A stretch of 33,343 nucleotides of DNA. Origin: JAIRTY01 sp050257395 (lineage in GTDB: Bacteria; Actinomycetota; Actinomycetes; Streptosporangiales; Streptosporangiaceae). The DNA lies in the NCBI GenBank assembly GCA_050257395.1, contig JBLMWU010000192.1:1-33343 (forward strand). The letters are read 5' to 3'. This document shows, in pieces, positions 1 to 7,364 of this stretch; position 1 is the stretch's first letter; the number at the start of each line of letters is the position of its first letter. Under the pieces are notes generated by a model, which did no database searches, was not told the DNA's origin, and saw only the letters and a list, made by a program, of their open reading frames with translations. The translations under genes were made by a program, and so were the position numbers.

Positions 1-387
1 GGCACAGGCCCGCGCACCGGCCGGCCCCGGCCCGGCAGCCGGTGCCCAGCACGGCCAGGCTCCCGCCCTCCCGGTTGCACCCCGGTTACACGCGTGAGCC
101 GGAACGCGAGCCAAAGGACAGCGCAGCCACCCGGTCTGAGGGGCGTTCAGCCGGAGGGGGCGCGGAGCGCCCAGGCCGGAGCGAGCCGAAGGGCCGCGCC
201 GCCGTCTGGACTGACGAGCGAGGCGGCGGAGGAGCCGGAGCGAGGAGGGAAGACGGCGGGCTCGAGCGGCCCGGAGGCGAGCGAGGGCCAGAAGGCCTGT
301 AACCGGGGTGCAACCGGGAGGGCGGGAGCCTGGCCGTGCTGGGCACCGGCTGCCGGGCCGGGGCCGGCCGGTGCGCGGGCCTGTGCC
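1..387. repeat. Perfect 90-bp inverted repeat with 207-bp spacer
   Basis: Bases 1-90 are the exact reverse complement of bases 298-387, with no mismatch. The unique spacer 91-297 is purine-rich, has many GAGCGAG-like words and shows no coding pattern. The left arm begins at the first base of the window, so the true repeat may extend further upstream. Such perfection over 90 bp means recent duplication, gene conversion, an invertible segment, or an assembly or amplification fold-back. No recombinase gene lies in the window. Confidence 0.95.
299..314. promoter_or_regulatory. Possible OmpR-family response-regulator box in the inverted repeat
   Basis: The right repeat arm starts with GTAAC-N6-GCAAC, two near-identical pentamers 11 bp apart. 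OmpR-family regulators typically bind direct repeats of this spacing, and the AfsQ1 box of Streptomyces is GTNAC-N6-GTNAC. The mirror copy lies at 74-89. An OmpR-type regulator is encoded at 1218-1877, so local autoregulation is possible. This is inference from spacing and resemblance only. Confidence 0.3.
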
Positions 388-427
388 GCCCGGCGGGGGC
401 GGGGCGGACGGCAGCTGCCGGGGGCCG

Positions 428-464
428 GTGCCCAGTCCAGCAGTGCCCAGTCCAGCAGTGCCCA
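428..464 (+). repeat. 15-bp tandem repeat, 2.5 copies
   Basis: The unit GTGCCCAGTCCAGCA occurs at 428-442 and 443-457 and is followed by a partial GTGCCCA copy at 458-464, all identical. It lies 23 bp upstream of the DUF5666-like start codon, in the probable 5' leader. It could be a slippage-prone tract or a set of binding sites; nothing in the sequence decides. Confidence 0.85.
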
Positions 465-486
465 TCACCCACAGGCGGAGCGTGCG

Positions 487-1104
487 ATGACTCAGCGATC
501 AGCAGATGCAGGCGGGGCCGGCGGGCCGCAGGGCCCGGGCCACGGCGCCGCCGGCGATGAGTGGCCCGATGATCTGTGGCCCGATGACGATGCGCGGGGC
601 GGCGCCGCCGGCCCGCCCGGTGGCGGTGCCCCTTCCCCGCCCGGGCCGCCGGGCCGCGGCCGGCCGGGGTGGCGGCCCCGGCCGGCCGCGCTGGCGGCGA
701 TCGCGCTGGCCGCGGCGGCGGCCGGGGCCCTGATCACGATCGCCGTCCGCGACGCCGCGGGCCCGGCTCCCGCGGCGGCGCCGCCGGCCAGCCAGCCGTC
801 CTTCCCGCCGGCCGGGCAGGGTCCCGGTGGCGGGCTGGCGGGCGGGAGCGGCGGCACCGCGCGGATGGTCCTGATCGGCACCGTGACCGCGGTGAGCCGC
901 ACGTCGATCACCATCGGCGGCGCCGGGCCGCCGGTCACCGGGGCCGTCACGGCCGCCACCCGGGTCACCGGCAAGGTGTCCGGCATCAGCGGCGTGCGGG
1001 CCGGCGACCACGTATCCGCCGAGTTCACCCAGGCCGGCGGCAAGATCACCGCGGTGGCGATCCAGGACCCGGCGCAGGCGCCGGCCGGCGGGGCCCTGCC
1101 GTGA
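487..1104 (+). CDS. Membrane-anchored DUF5666-like protein
   Basis: Predicted 205 aa. The ATG at 487 follows a purine-rich GGCGGAG. The N-terminus (1-65) is a Gly/Pro/Asp-rich cytoplasmic tail containing a WPDD repeat. One membrane segment spans about 66-87. A Pro/Ala/Gly-rich linker leads to a small C-terminal beta domain (127-195) with the pattern 'GTVTAVS..SITI' and 'VRAGDHVSAEF', which resembles the OB-like DUF5666 domain. Domain and topology are read from the sequence; the family assignment is by resemblance. It lies 113 bp upstream of a response regulator/kinase pair, so it may be a target or accessory of that system. No enzymatic function is evident. The upstream start at 94 is rejected because its translation is low-complexity and runs through the inverted repeat. 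Confidence 0.75.
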   Translation: MTQRSADAGGAGGPQGPGHGAAGDEWPDDLWPDDDARGGAAGPPGGGAPSPPGPPGRGRPGWRPRPAALAAIALAAAAAGALITIAVRDAAGPAPAAAPPASQPSFPPAGQGPGGGLAGGSGGTARMVLIGTVTAVSRTSITIGGAGPPVTGAVTAATRVTGKVSGISGVRAGDHVSAEFTQAGGKITAVAIQDPAQAPAGGALP

Positions 1105-1217
1105 CCGGCCCGCGCCGCCCAGCCGCCCCGCAGGGTTCTCCCAGGCAGCCTTCAGCTTCGCGGTGCACGATCGGCCCGGTCGCGGGCGCCGGCCCGCGAT
1201 CCGGGGAGGCTGACACG

Positions 1218-1877
1218 GTGCGGGTGCTGGTGATCGAGGACGACCGGGAGCTCGCCGCGGCGATCGGCACCGGGCTGCGGCGCGAGCAGATGGCCGTGGA
1301 CCTGGCCGCCGACGGCGACGCCGGGCTGGAGCGCGCGCTGGCCAACGGGTACGACGTGATCGTGCTGGACCGGGATCTGCCCCGGATGCACGGCGACGAG
1401 GTGTGCACCCGGCTGGTCGCGGCCGGCTGCCGCAGCCGGGTGCTGATGCTGACAGCGGCGGCCACGATCGGCGACCGGGTCGGCGGGCTCGGCCTGGGCG
1501 CCGACGACTACCTGCCCAAGCCGTTCGCGTTCGCCGAGCTCGTCGCCCGGGTCCGGGCCCTGTTCCGGCGCGCCCAGCCCGCCCTGCCGCCGGTGCTGGA
1601 GCTCGGCGACCTGCGCCTCGACCCGGCCCGGCACACCGCCACCCGCGGCGGCCGGCCGCTGGGCCTCGGCCCCAAGGAGTTCGGCGCGCTGGAGCTGCTG
1701 CTGGCCGCCCAGGGCCGGGTGGTCCCCGCTGAGGAGCTGCTGGACCGGGTGTGGGACGAGATGGCGGACCCGTTCACCACCTCGGTGAAGGTCACGATCA
1801 GCCGGCTGCGCCGCAAGCTCGGCGACCCGCCGGTGATCGAGACCGTCGCCCAGGCCGGCTACCAGGTCCGGCCGTGA
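1218..1877 (+). CDS. OmpR/PhoB-family two-component response regulator
   Basis: Predicted 219 aa, the normal length for the family. The GTG at 1218 is chosen because GGGGAGG sits 8 nt upstream and translation begins directly with the receiver motif VRVLVIEDD. The receiver domain (about 1-115) has acidic residues D8/D9, phospho-acceptor D51 (VLDRDLP), T79 and K101 (YLPKP). A winged-helix DNA-binding domain follows (about 125-217), ending in the typical 'SRLRRKLG...AGYQV'. Its stop overlaps the kinase start in a GTGA junction, so the two are translationally coupled. On phosphorylation by the kinase it should act as a transcription factor. The stimulus is unknown; the DUF5666-like gene upstream is a candidate target. 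Confidence 0.95.
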   Translation: MRVLVIEDDRELAAAIGTGLRREQMAVDLAADGDAGLERALANGYDVIVLDRDLPRMHGDEVCTRLVAAGCRSRVLMLTAAATIGDRVGGLGLGADDYLPKPFAFAELVARVRALFRRAQPALPPVLELGDLRLDPARHTATRGGRPLGLGPKEFGALELLLAAQGRVVPAEELLDRVWDEMADPFTTSVKVTISRLRRKLGDPPVIETVAQAGYQVRP

Positions 1878-3211
1878 CCGTGGCGGGCCCGGTGCCGGCG
1901 CCGCGCGGGATGCCGCGGCGCTGGGCACGGCTGCCGCGCCGCACCGTGCAGCTGCGGCTGACGCTGCTGTACGGGGGCCTGTTCCTGCTCTCGGGTGCCG
2001 TGCTGCTGGCCATCATCTACGGGCTGGTGGCGCAGCGGCTGCCGCAGGCCGCGACCGTGCGCGCCCGGCAGGCGCCCGCCAGCGGGCCGGCCAGCGGCCC
2101 GGCCGGCGGGCCGGCTGTGTTCTACGCCCGCAGCGGCACCTGCACCGCGTCGTTCGGGCTGCCGCCGGCGTCACCCGCGCAGGCGCAGGCACAGGTGCAG
2201 CGGCAGATCGCGCAGTGCCTGAGCCAGCAGCGGTCAGCAGAGCTGGACCAGCTGCTCACCGATTCCGGCATCGGCCTCGCCGCCATGACCGTCGTGTCCA
2301 TCGGGCTGGGCTGGCTGGTCGCCGGGCGGGTGCTGCGGCCGCTGCGGACGATCACCGCGGCGGCGCAGCGGATCTCCGCGAGCAGCCTGCACGAACGGCT
2401 GGCGCTGGCCGGCCCGGACGACGAGCTCAAGGAGCTCGGCGACACCTTCGACGGGCTGCTGGGCCGGCTGGAGGCCTCGTTCCGCGCGCAGCGGCAGTTC
2501 GTGGCGAACGCCTCGCACGAGCTGCGCACCCCGCTGGCCCGGCAGCGGACCGTGCTGGAGGTGGCGCTGGGCGGCCCGCGGCCCACGGTCGCCTCCCTGC
2601 AGGCGGCCTGCAGGCGGGTGCTCGCGGCCGGAGAGCAGCAGGAGGAGCTGATCGAGGCGCTGCTGACGCTGGCCCGCAGCGAACGCGGCCTGGACCGGCG
2701 CGACCCGTTCGACCTGGCCGCCGTCACCGGCGAGATCCTGAGCAGCCGCCGCGCCGAGGCGGCGGCCCGCGGGGTGGCGCTGACCGCCGCCCTGCGGCCC
2801 GCCCCCGCCGGCGGGGACGGGCGGCTGGCCGGCCGGCTGGTCGCGAACCTGGTCGACAACGCGCTGCGGCACAACCTGCCCGGCGGCCGGGCGGACGTGG
2901 CCACCGGGACCTGCGGCGGGCACGCGGTGGTGACGGTGGCGAACACCGGGCCGGTGATCCCGCCGGACCGGGTGGCGCAGCTGTTCCAGCCGTTCCAGCG
3001 GCTGGCCGGCACCCGGACCGCGGCGCGGGACGGCCTCGGCCTCGGCCTGCCCATCGTGTCCGCGATCGCATCCGCGCACGGCGCGCCGCTGTGGGCCGGC
3101 CCGCTGCCGGGCGGCGGCCTGTACGCCGAGGTGCGGTTCCCGCTGCGGCCGGGCGGGCCGGCTGCGGCAGCCGGCCCGGCGCAGCCCGTTCGCGCTGCGG
3201 AAAGGCCTTAA
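1874..3211 (+). CDS. Sensor histidine kinase (HAMP-HisKA-HATPase)
   Basis: Predicted 445 aa. The GTG at 1874 overlaps the regulator stop by 4 bp. Membrane segments at about 27-52 and 131-153 flank a 75-residue extracytoplasmic loop that is Ala/Gln/Pro-rich and contains two cysteines, possibly a disulfide. HAMP follows, then the dimerisation/phospho-acceptor motif 'NASHELRTPL' with H215, and the ATPase domain with an N-box 'NLVDNALRH' and G-box 'DGLGLGLPIV'. It autophosphorylates H215 and passes phosphate to D51 of its partner (family knowledge). The small sensor loop gives no clue to the ligand. Its TAA and the stop of the convergent amidohydrolase share the palindrome TTAA at 3208-3211. Confidence 0.94.
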   Translation: MTVAGPVPAPRGMPRRWARLPRRTVQLRLTLLYGGLFLLSGAVLLAIIYGLVAQRLPQAATVRARQAPASGPASGPAGGPAVFYARSGTCTASFGLPPASPAQAQAQVQRQIAQCLSQQRSAELDQLLTDSGIGLAAMTVVSIGLGWLVAGRVLRPLRTITAAAQRISASSLHERLALAGPDDELKELGDTFDGLLGRLEASFRAQRQFVANASHELRTPLARQRTVLEVALGGPRPTVASLQAACRRVLAAGEQQEELIEALLTLARSERGLDRRDPFDLAAVTGEILSSRRAEAAARGVALTAALRPAPAGGDGRLAGRLVANLVDNALRHNLPGGRADVATGTCGGHAVVTVANTGPVIPPDRVAQLFQPFQRLAGTRTAARDGLGLGLPIVSAIASAHGAPLWAGPLPGGGLYAEVRFPLRPGGPAAAAGPAQPVRAAERP

Positions 3212-4551
3212 GCGCGGGACCGGAGCGCCGCCAGGGCCTCGCAGGAACCGGCCTGGACCCGGGCGATGTCCAGCGTGGTGAGCTGGCCGCCGCGCTTGAG
3301 GAACCGCCCGTCCACCAGCACGCTGTCGACGTTGGCCGGCTGGGCCGCGCACACCAGCATGTGCACCGGGTCGGTGAAGACGCACAGGTTCGGCTCGCCG
3401 GTGGCGACCAGGATGAGGTCGGCGCGCTTGCCCGGGGTGATCGACCCGGTTTGGGCGGCCAGGCCGAGCGAGCGGGCTCCTTCGATGGTGGCCAGTTCCA
3501 GGGCCTGCCGGGCGGTCAGCGCGAACTCGTCCCCGGCCAGGCCGCAGGCGATCCCCTGGGTCAGTTTCATGATCGCGAACATGTCCGCGTTGCCGGTCAG
3601 CGCGGTGGTGTCCACCGACAGCCCGACCGGCACGCCGGCCGCGGCGAACTCGTGGGCGCGGGGCATGCCGTAGCCGACGAGCAGCTCGCTGAACGGGGAC
3701 ACGGTCACCGGCGCGCCGGCCCCGGCGAGCAGCCCGACCTCCCCGGCGGTGGCGCAGTTGGCGTGCACCACCTGCAGGTCCGGGCCGAGCACCCCAGCGC
3801 TGGCCAGGGTGGCGATCTGCCCGCCCGCCGACGGGGGGCCGGACACGTGCACGGTGACCGGCAGGCCCAGCTCCCGGGCGGCGCCGATCTCGGCACGCCA
3901 GATCTCCCCGGGGACCCGCGGCAGCGGGCTGCCCTGCCCGCCGGGGCCGCGCCAGGCCACGCCGAGCGACAGCCGGCCCCCGCACGCGTAGGAGTCCCAG
4001 TCCTGGTGCAGCTTCCGCAGACCGGCCAGGTCCATGGGCTCGCCCGGCGGATGACCGGCCGGGCAGCCGTAGGAGAACCGGGCCCGCAGCCCCGCCTCGG
4101 CGTGCGCCGCCAGGCCCGCCTCGGCATGGCCGGGGCTGCGCACGTTGTGGCACCAGTCGTGCACGGTGGTGATGCCGGAGCTGATGGCTTCCGCGCACGC
4201 CAGCAGCGTGCCCTGGTACAGGTCACCGGGGGTGAACGCGCGGCCGAGGCCCGCGGACAGCCGGAAGTACCCCGACGCCTGCGCCGACATGCTGCGCAGC
4301 AGCGTGTTCCACATGTGCCAGTGGGTGTCGACCAGGCCGGGGGCGACGATCATCCCTGCTGCGTCCAGCACGTCGGCGCCGGCCGGGGCGGCCAGGCCCT
4401 GCCCTGCCGCCTCGATCCGCCCGCCGGCCACCAGCACGTCCCCGCCCGGGATGTCCCCCAGATCCGGGTCCATGGTCAGCACGTGGCCGCCCCTGATGAG
4501 CAGCGGCCTGTCCCCGGAAGGCGCGGGCGGGGACTCTCCGGGGGCAGTCAC
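3208..4551 (-). CDS. Metal-dependent amidohydrolase (cytosine deaminase/TRZ-ATZ-like)
   Basis: Predicted 447 aa from the GTG at 4551. An upstream in-frame ATG at 4593 would add 14 residues, but a -10-like TACCAT ends 7 nt before 4551, which fits a leaderless start there. The amidohydrolase barrel shows the metal motif DTHWH (H77, H79), further metal or catalytic histidines H235 (VHVSG) and H263 (VHANC), and D314 (SVDTT), all in order. Flanking beta-sandwich strands 'LLIRGGHVLTMD' and 'GKRADLILV' are typical. The closest resemblance from memory is to 8-oxoguanine deaminase/hydroxydechloroatrazine hydrolase-type enzymes that deaminate or dechlorinate N-heterocycles; the substrate cannot be fixed. 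It is a single gene, convergent with the kinase and divergent from the S9 peptidase. Confidence 0.88.
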   Translation of the reverse strand: MTAPGESPPAPSGDRPLLIRGGHVLTMDPDLGDIPGGDVLVAGGRIEAAGQGLAAPAGADVLDAAGMIVAPGLVDTHWHMWNTLLRSMSAQASGYFRLSAGLGRAFTPGDLYQGTLLACAEAISSGITTVHDWCHNVRSPGHAEAGLAAHAEAGLRARFSYGCPAGHPPGEPMDLAGLRKLHQDWDSYACGGRLSLGVAWRGPGGQGSPLPRVPGEIWRAEIGAARELGLPVTVHVSGPPSAGGQIATLASAGVLGPDLQVVHANCATAGEVGLLAGAGAPVTVSPFSELLVGYGMPRAHEFAAAGVPVGLSVDTTALTGNADMFAIMKLTQGIACGLAGDEFALTARQALELATIEGARSLGLAAQTGSITPGKRADLILVATGEPNLCVFTDPVHMLVCAAQPANVDSVLVDGRFLKRGGQLTTLDIARVQAGSCEALAALRSRA

Positions 4552-4558
4552 GGCCCAG

Positions 4559-4564
4559 ATGGTA
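4559..4564 (-). promoter_or_regulatory. -10 element for leaderless amidohydrolase mRNA
   Basis: On the minus strand TACCAT is followed by 7 nt and then GTG (4551). This TANNNT-N7-start layout is the actinobacterial leaderless pattern and recurs throughout the window. No clear -35 is visible. Confidence 0.55.
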
Positions 4565-4598
4565 CTGCCCACCCGGCGCGCCGTGGTAGGCATGGCGC

Positions 4599-6470
4599 AT
4601 GACGGAACTCATCCCGCGCCGCGTCCTGTTCGGGAACCCGGAACGCACCAGTCCCCGCATCTCCCCGGACGGGAGCATGCTCGCGTGGATCGCCCCGCAC
4701 GAGGGCGTGCTCAACGTGTGGACCGCGCCGGTCGGGCCGGACGGCGCGGACTGGGCGGCGGCGCGGGTGGTCACCGAGGACACCGACCGCGGGGTGCGGG
4801 TGTTCGGCTGGGCGCACGACGGGCGGCACCTGCTGTACCTGCAGGACACCGGCGGGGATGAGAACTGGCGGCTGTACGACGTGGACCTGCCCACGATGAC
4901 CCGCCGGGACCTGACGCCGTTCGAGGGGGTGCGGGCGGAGCTGATCGCGGCCGAGCCCAAGCACCCGACCGAGGTGCTGGTCGGCCTGAACCGGGACAAC
5001 CCCGAGCTGCACGACGTGTACCGGCTCGACCTGGTCACCGGTGAGCTGGTGAAGGAGGTCGAGAACCCGGGGTTCGCCGGCTGGCTCGCCGACGCCGACC
5101 TGGTGGTGCGGTGCGGGCTGGCCCCGCAGCCCGACGGCGGCCTGGTGGTGATGGTCCGCGACACCGCCGACGGGGAGTGGCGGCCGCTGCTGACGGTGGC
5201 CGCGGAGGACGCGCTGACCAGCCAGCCGCTCGACTTCAGCGCCGACGGGCGGTCGATGCTGGTGATCAGCTCGGTCGGCGCGAACACCGGCCGGCTGGTG
5301 CGCATCGACCTGCGCACCGGTGAGGCCACGGTGCTGGCCGAAGACCCGGAGGCGGACGTGACCGGGGTGCGGCTGCACCCCGACACCCGGGAACCGCAGA
5401 TCGTCACCGTGCTCAAGGACCGCACCGAGTACCACGTGCTGGACCCGGCGTACGAGGCGGACCTGGCGGCGATCCGGGCGCTGCACCACGGCGACCCGCA
5501 GCTCGGCTCCGGCGACGACGCCGACCGGGTGTGGCTGGTCGCGTTCACCAACGACACCGGCGCGGTGCCGTTCTTCCTCTACGACCGGGACCGGCGGGAA
5601 GGCCAGTTCCTGTTCGAGCACCAGCCCGCCCTGTCGCGGTACGAGCTGGCGCCCATGGAGCCGTTCTCGTTCACCTCCCGCGACGGGCTGACCATCCACG
5701 GGTACGCCACCTTCCCGCCCGGGGCGGGCCGCTCCGGGCTGCCCGCGGTGCTCAACGTGCACGGCGGGCCGTGGGTACGCGATGAGTGGGGCTACGACCC
5801 GGAGGCGCAATGGCTCGCCAACCGCGGCTACCTGTGCCTGCAGGTCAACTACCGCGGTTCCACCGGGTACGGCAAGGCGTTCGTCAACGCCGGCGACCGG
5901 GAGTGGGGCGGCCGGATGCAGGACGACCTGACCGACGCGGTGGCGTTCGCGATCGGGCAGGGCTGGGCCGACCCGGCCCGGGTCGCCATCTACGGCGGCT
6001 CCTACGGCGGGTACGCCGCGCTGGCGGGTGCGGCGTTCACCCCGGACCTGTTCCGCTGCGCGGTGGACATCGTGGGCCCCTCCAACCTCAAGACGCTCAT
6101 CGAGACGATCCCGCCGTACTGGGCGCCGATGGTGGCGCTGTTCCACACCCGGGTCGGCAACCCGGAGACCGACACCGAGTTCCTGTGGTCACGCTCCCCG
6201 CTGTCGCGGGCGGCGGACATCCGCACGCCGCTGCTCATCGCCCAGGGCGCCAACGACCCGCGGGTCAAGCAGGCCGAGTCCGAGCAGATCGTCGCCGCGC
6301 TGCAGGCCGCGGGAATCGACCACGACTACATGCTGTTCCCCGACGAGGGCCACGGCTTCGCCAAGCCGGAGAACCGGCTGCGCTTCTACGCCGCCGCGGA
6401 ACGGTTCCTGGCCCGCCACCTCGGCGGCCGGGCCCAGGACGGGGAAGAGGAAGGGCCGCAGCCCGGATGA
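4599..6470 (+). CDS. S9-family prolyl oligopeptidase-like serine peptidase
   Basis: Predicted 623 aa, normal for the family. The N-terminal about 380 residues form a beta-propeller (repeated 'SPDG...W' and 'SADGRSML' strands) that gates the active site. The C-terminal alpha/beta-hydrolase domain (about 385-610) carries the nucleophile S468 in GGSYGGY, D553 in GANDPR and H585 in DEGHGF, a complete triad. 'VHGGP' (about 386-390) supplies the oxyanion region. There is no signal peptide, so it is cytoplasmic, cleaving short peptides or acylated peptides. A weak TAGGCA box lies 6 nt before the ATG and no ribosome-binding site is seen. The stop overlaps the methionine aminopeptidase start (ATGA), so the two peptidases are co-expressed. 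Confidence 0.95.
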   Translation: MTELIPRRVLFGNPERTSPRISPDGSMLAWIAPHEGVLNVWTAPVGPDGADWAAARVVTEDTDRGVRVFGWAHDGRHLLYLQDTGGDENWRLYDVDLPTMTRRDLTPFEGVRAELIAAEPKHPTEVLVGLNRDNPELHDVYRLDLVTGELVKEVENPGFAGWLADADLVVRCGLAPQPDGGLVVMVRDTADGEWRPLLTVAAEDALTSQPLDFSADGRSMLVISSVGANTGRLVRIDLRTGEATVLAEDPEADVTGVRLHPDTREPQIVTVLKDRTEYHVLDPAYEADLAAIRALHHGDPQLGSGDDADRVWLVAFTNDTGAVPFFLYDRDRREGQFLFEHQPALSRYELAPMEPFSFTSRDGLTIHGYATFPPGAGRSGLPAVLNVHGGPWVRDEWGYDPEAQWLANRGYLCLQVNYRGSTGYGKAFVNAGDREWGGRMQDDLTDAVAFAIGQGWADPARVAIYGGSYGGYAALAGAAFTPDLFRCAVDIVGPSNLKTLIETIPPYWAPMVALFHTRVGNPETDTEFLWSRSPLSRAADIRTPLLIAQGANDPRVKQAESEQIVAALQAAGIDHDYMLFPDEGHGFAKPENRLRFYAAAERFLARHLGGRAQDGEEEGPQPG

Positions 6471-7234
6471 TCGAGGTCAAGACAGAGCAGGCCATCGGCG
6501 CCATGCGGGAGGCCGGCCGGGTGGTCGCCGCCGCGCTGGCGGCGGTGCGGTCGGCCGCCGCGGTCGGCGTGTCCCTGCTCGACCTGGACGAGGTGGCGCA
6601 CGACGTGCTGCGCAAGGCCGGTGCCCGCTCCCCGTTCCTGCACTACCACCCCTCGTTCGCGCCGACCCCGTTCCCCGCGGTGATCTGCGCCTCCGTCAAC
6701 GACGTGATCGTGCACGGCATCCCGGACGGCTACCGGCTCCGCGACGGCGACCTGGTCAGCATCGACTTCGGCGCCCAGCTGGACGGCTGGACCGGCGACG
6801 CCGCGATCAGCTTCATCGTGGGCACGCCGCGGCCCGCCGACGTGCAGCTGATCGAGACCGCCGAGAAGGCGCTGGCGGCGGGGATCGCCGCGGCGGTGCC
6901 GGGCGCCCGGATCGGCGACATCTCCCACGCCATCGGCTCGCTGGCCAGGGCCGCCGGCTACGGCGTGCCGGCCGGGTTCGGCGGCCACGGCATCGGCCGC
7001 CACATGCACGAGGACCCGCACGTGCCCAACGACGGCAAGCCCCGCCGCGGGCTGCGGCTGGAGCCGGGCCTGGTCATCGCGATCGAGCCGATGCTGATGG
7101 CGGGCGGCGGGACCCGGTTCCGCACCGCCCCGGACGGCTGGGCGCTCACCACCATGGACGGCAGCCGGGCCGCGCACGCCGAGCACACCGTCGCCATCAC
7201 CGGTGACGGCCCCCGCATCCTGACCCTGCCCTGA
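6467..7234 (+). CDS. map: Type I methionine aminopeptidase
   Basis: Predicted 255 aa. It removes the initiator methionine from nascent proteins (family knowledge). All five metal ligands are present: D100 (SIDFG), D111 (TGDAA), H174 (GHGIGRHMHEDP), E207 (AIEPM) and E239 (HAEHT). H83 and H181 match the conserved substrate histidines. It lacks the N-terminal zinc-finger/SH3 extension found in some actinobacterial paralogues. Actinomycetes often have more than one map gene, and the coupling to an S9 peptidase rather than to secY/adk/infA suggests this is an accessory copy. It starts in the 4-bp ATGA overlap with the upstream peptidase. Confidence 0.96.
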   Translation: MIEVKTEQAIGAMREAGRVVAAALAAVRSAAAVGVSLLDLDEVAHDVLRKAGARSPFLHYHPSFAPTPFPAVICASVNDVIVHGIPDGYRLRDGDLVSIDFGAQLDGWTGDAAISFIVGTPRPADVQLIETAEKALAAGIAAAVPGARIGDISHAIGSLARAAGYGVPAGFGGHGIGRHMHEDPHVPNDGKPRRGLRLEPGLVIAIEPMLMAGGGTRFRTAPDGWALTTMDGSRAAHAEHTVAITGDGPRILTLP

Positions 7235-7314
7235 CGGGCCGGCCGGCCTCCCGGCGGCGCAGCCCGCCCCGCTTATTGCTGTTATCTATGCTCCCGGGTG
7301 GTGATCCCCCGGAT

Positions 7315-7355
7315 GGGGTGCCGCGCCCGCCGGCCCGGCCGGGCAGCGGCACCCC
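7315..7355. terminator. Bidirectional stem-loop terminator candidate
   Basis: GGGGTGCCGC (7315-7324) pairs perfectly with GCGGCACCCC (7346-7355) around a 21-nt GC-rich loop, in the 130-bp gap between the convergent map and DUF3224-fusion genes. There is no U-tract, as is common in high-GC actinomycetes. Just upstream (7271-7290) is an unusually AT-rich patch, TTATTGCTGTTATCTATG, whose role is unclear. Confidence 0.6.
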
Positions 7356-7364
7356 CCGCCGGTG

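Noticed and set aside
86..472. Open frames within the inverted repeat at the left edge
   Set aside because: Both strands give Pro/Arg/Ala-rich translations, partly identical only because of the inverted repeat; no start signals.
94..486. N-terminal extension of the DUF5666-like protein from an ATG at 94
   Set aside because: It would run through the repeat and its spacer with low-complexity sequence; the ATG at 487 has a better upstream signal.
1140..1170. Possible response-regulator direct repeat (TTCTCCCAGG / TTCAGCTTCG) upstream of the regulator gene
   Set aside because: The two words match too poorly to support a site.
2234..4198. 654-codon minus-strand open frame
   Set aside because: A shadow of the kinase (antisense) and amidohydrolase (frame-shifted); low-complexity product.
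2215..4602. 795-codon plus-strand open frame across the kinase and amidohydrolase genes
   Set aside because: Arg/Ala/Gly-rich translation without domains; it overlaps two well-supported genes in other frames.
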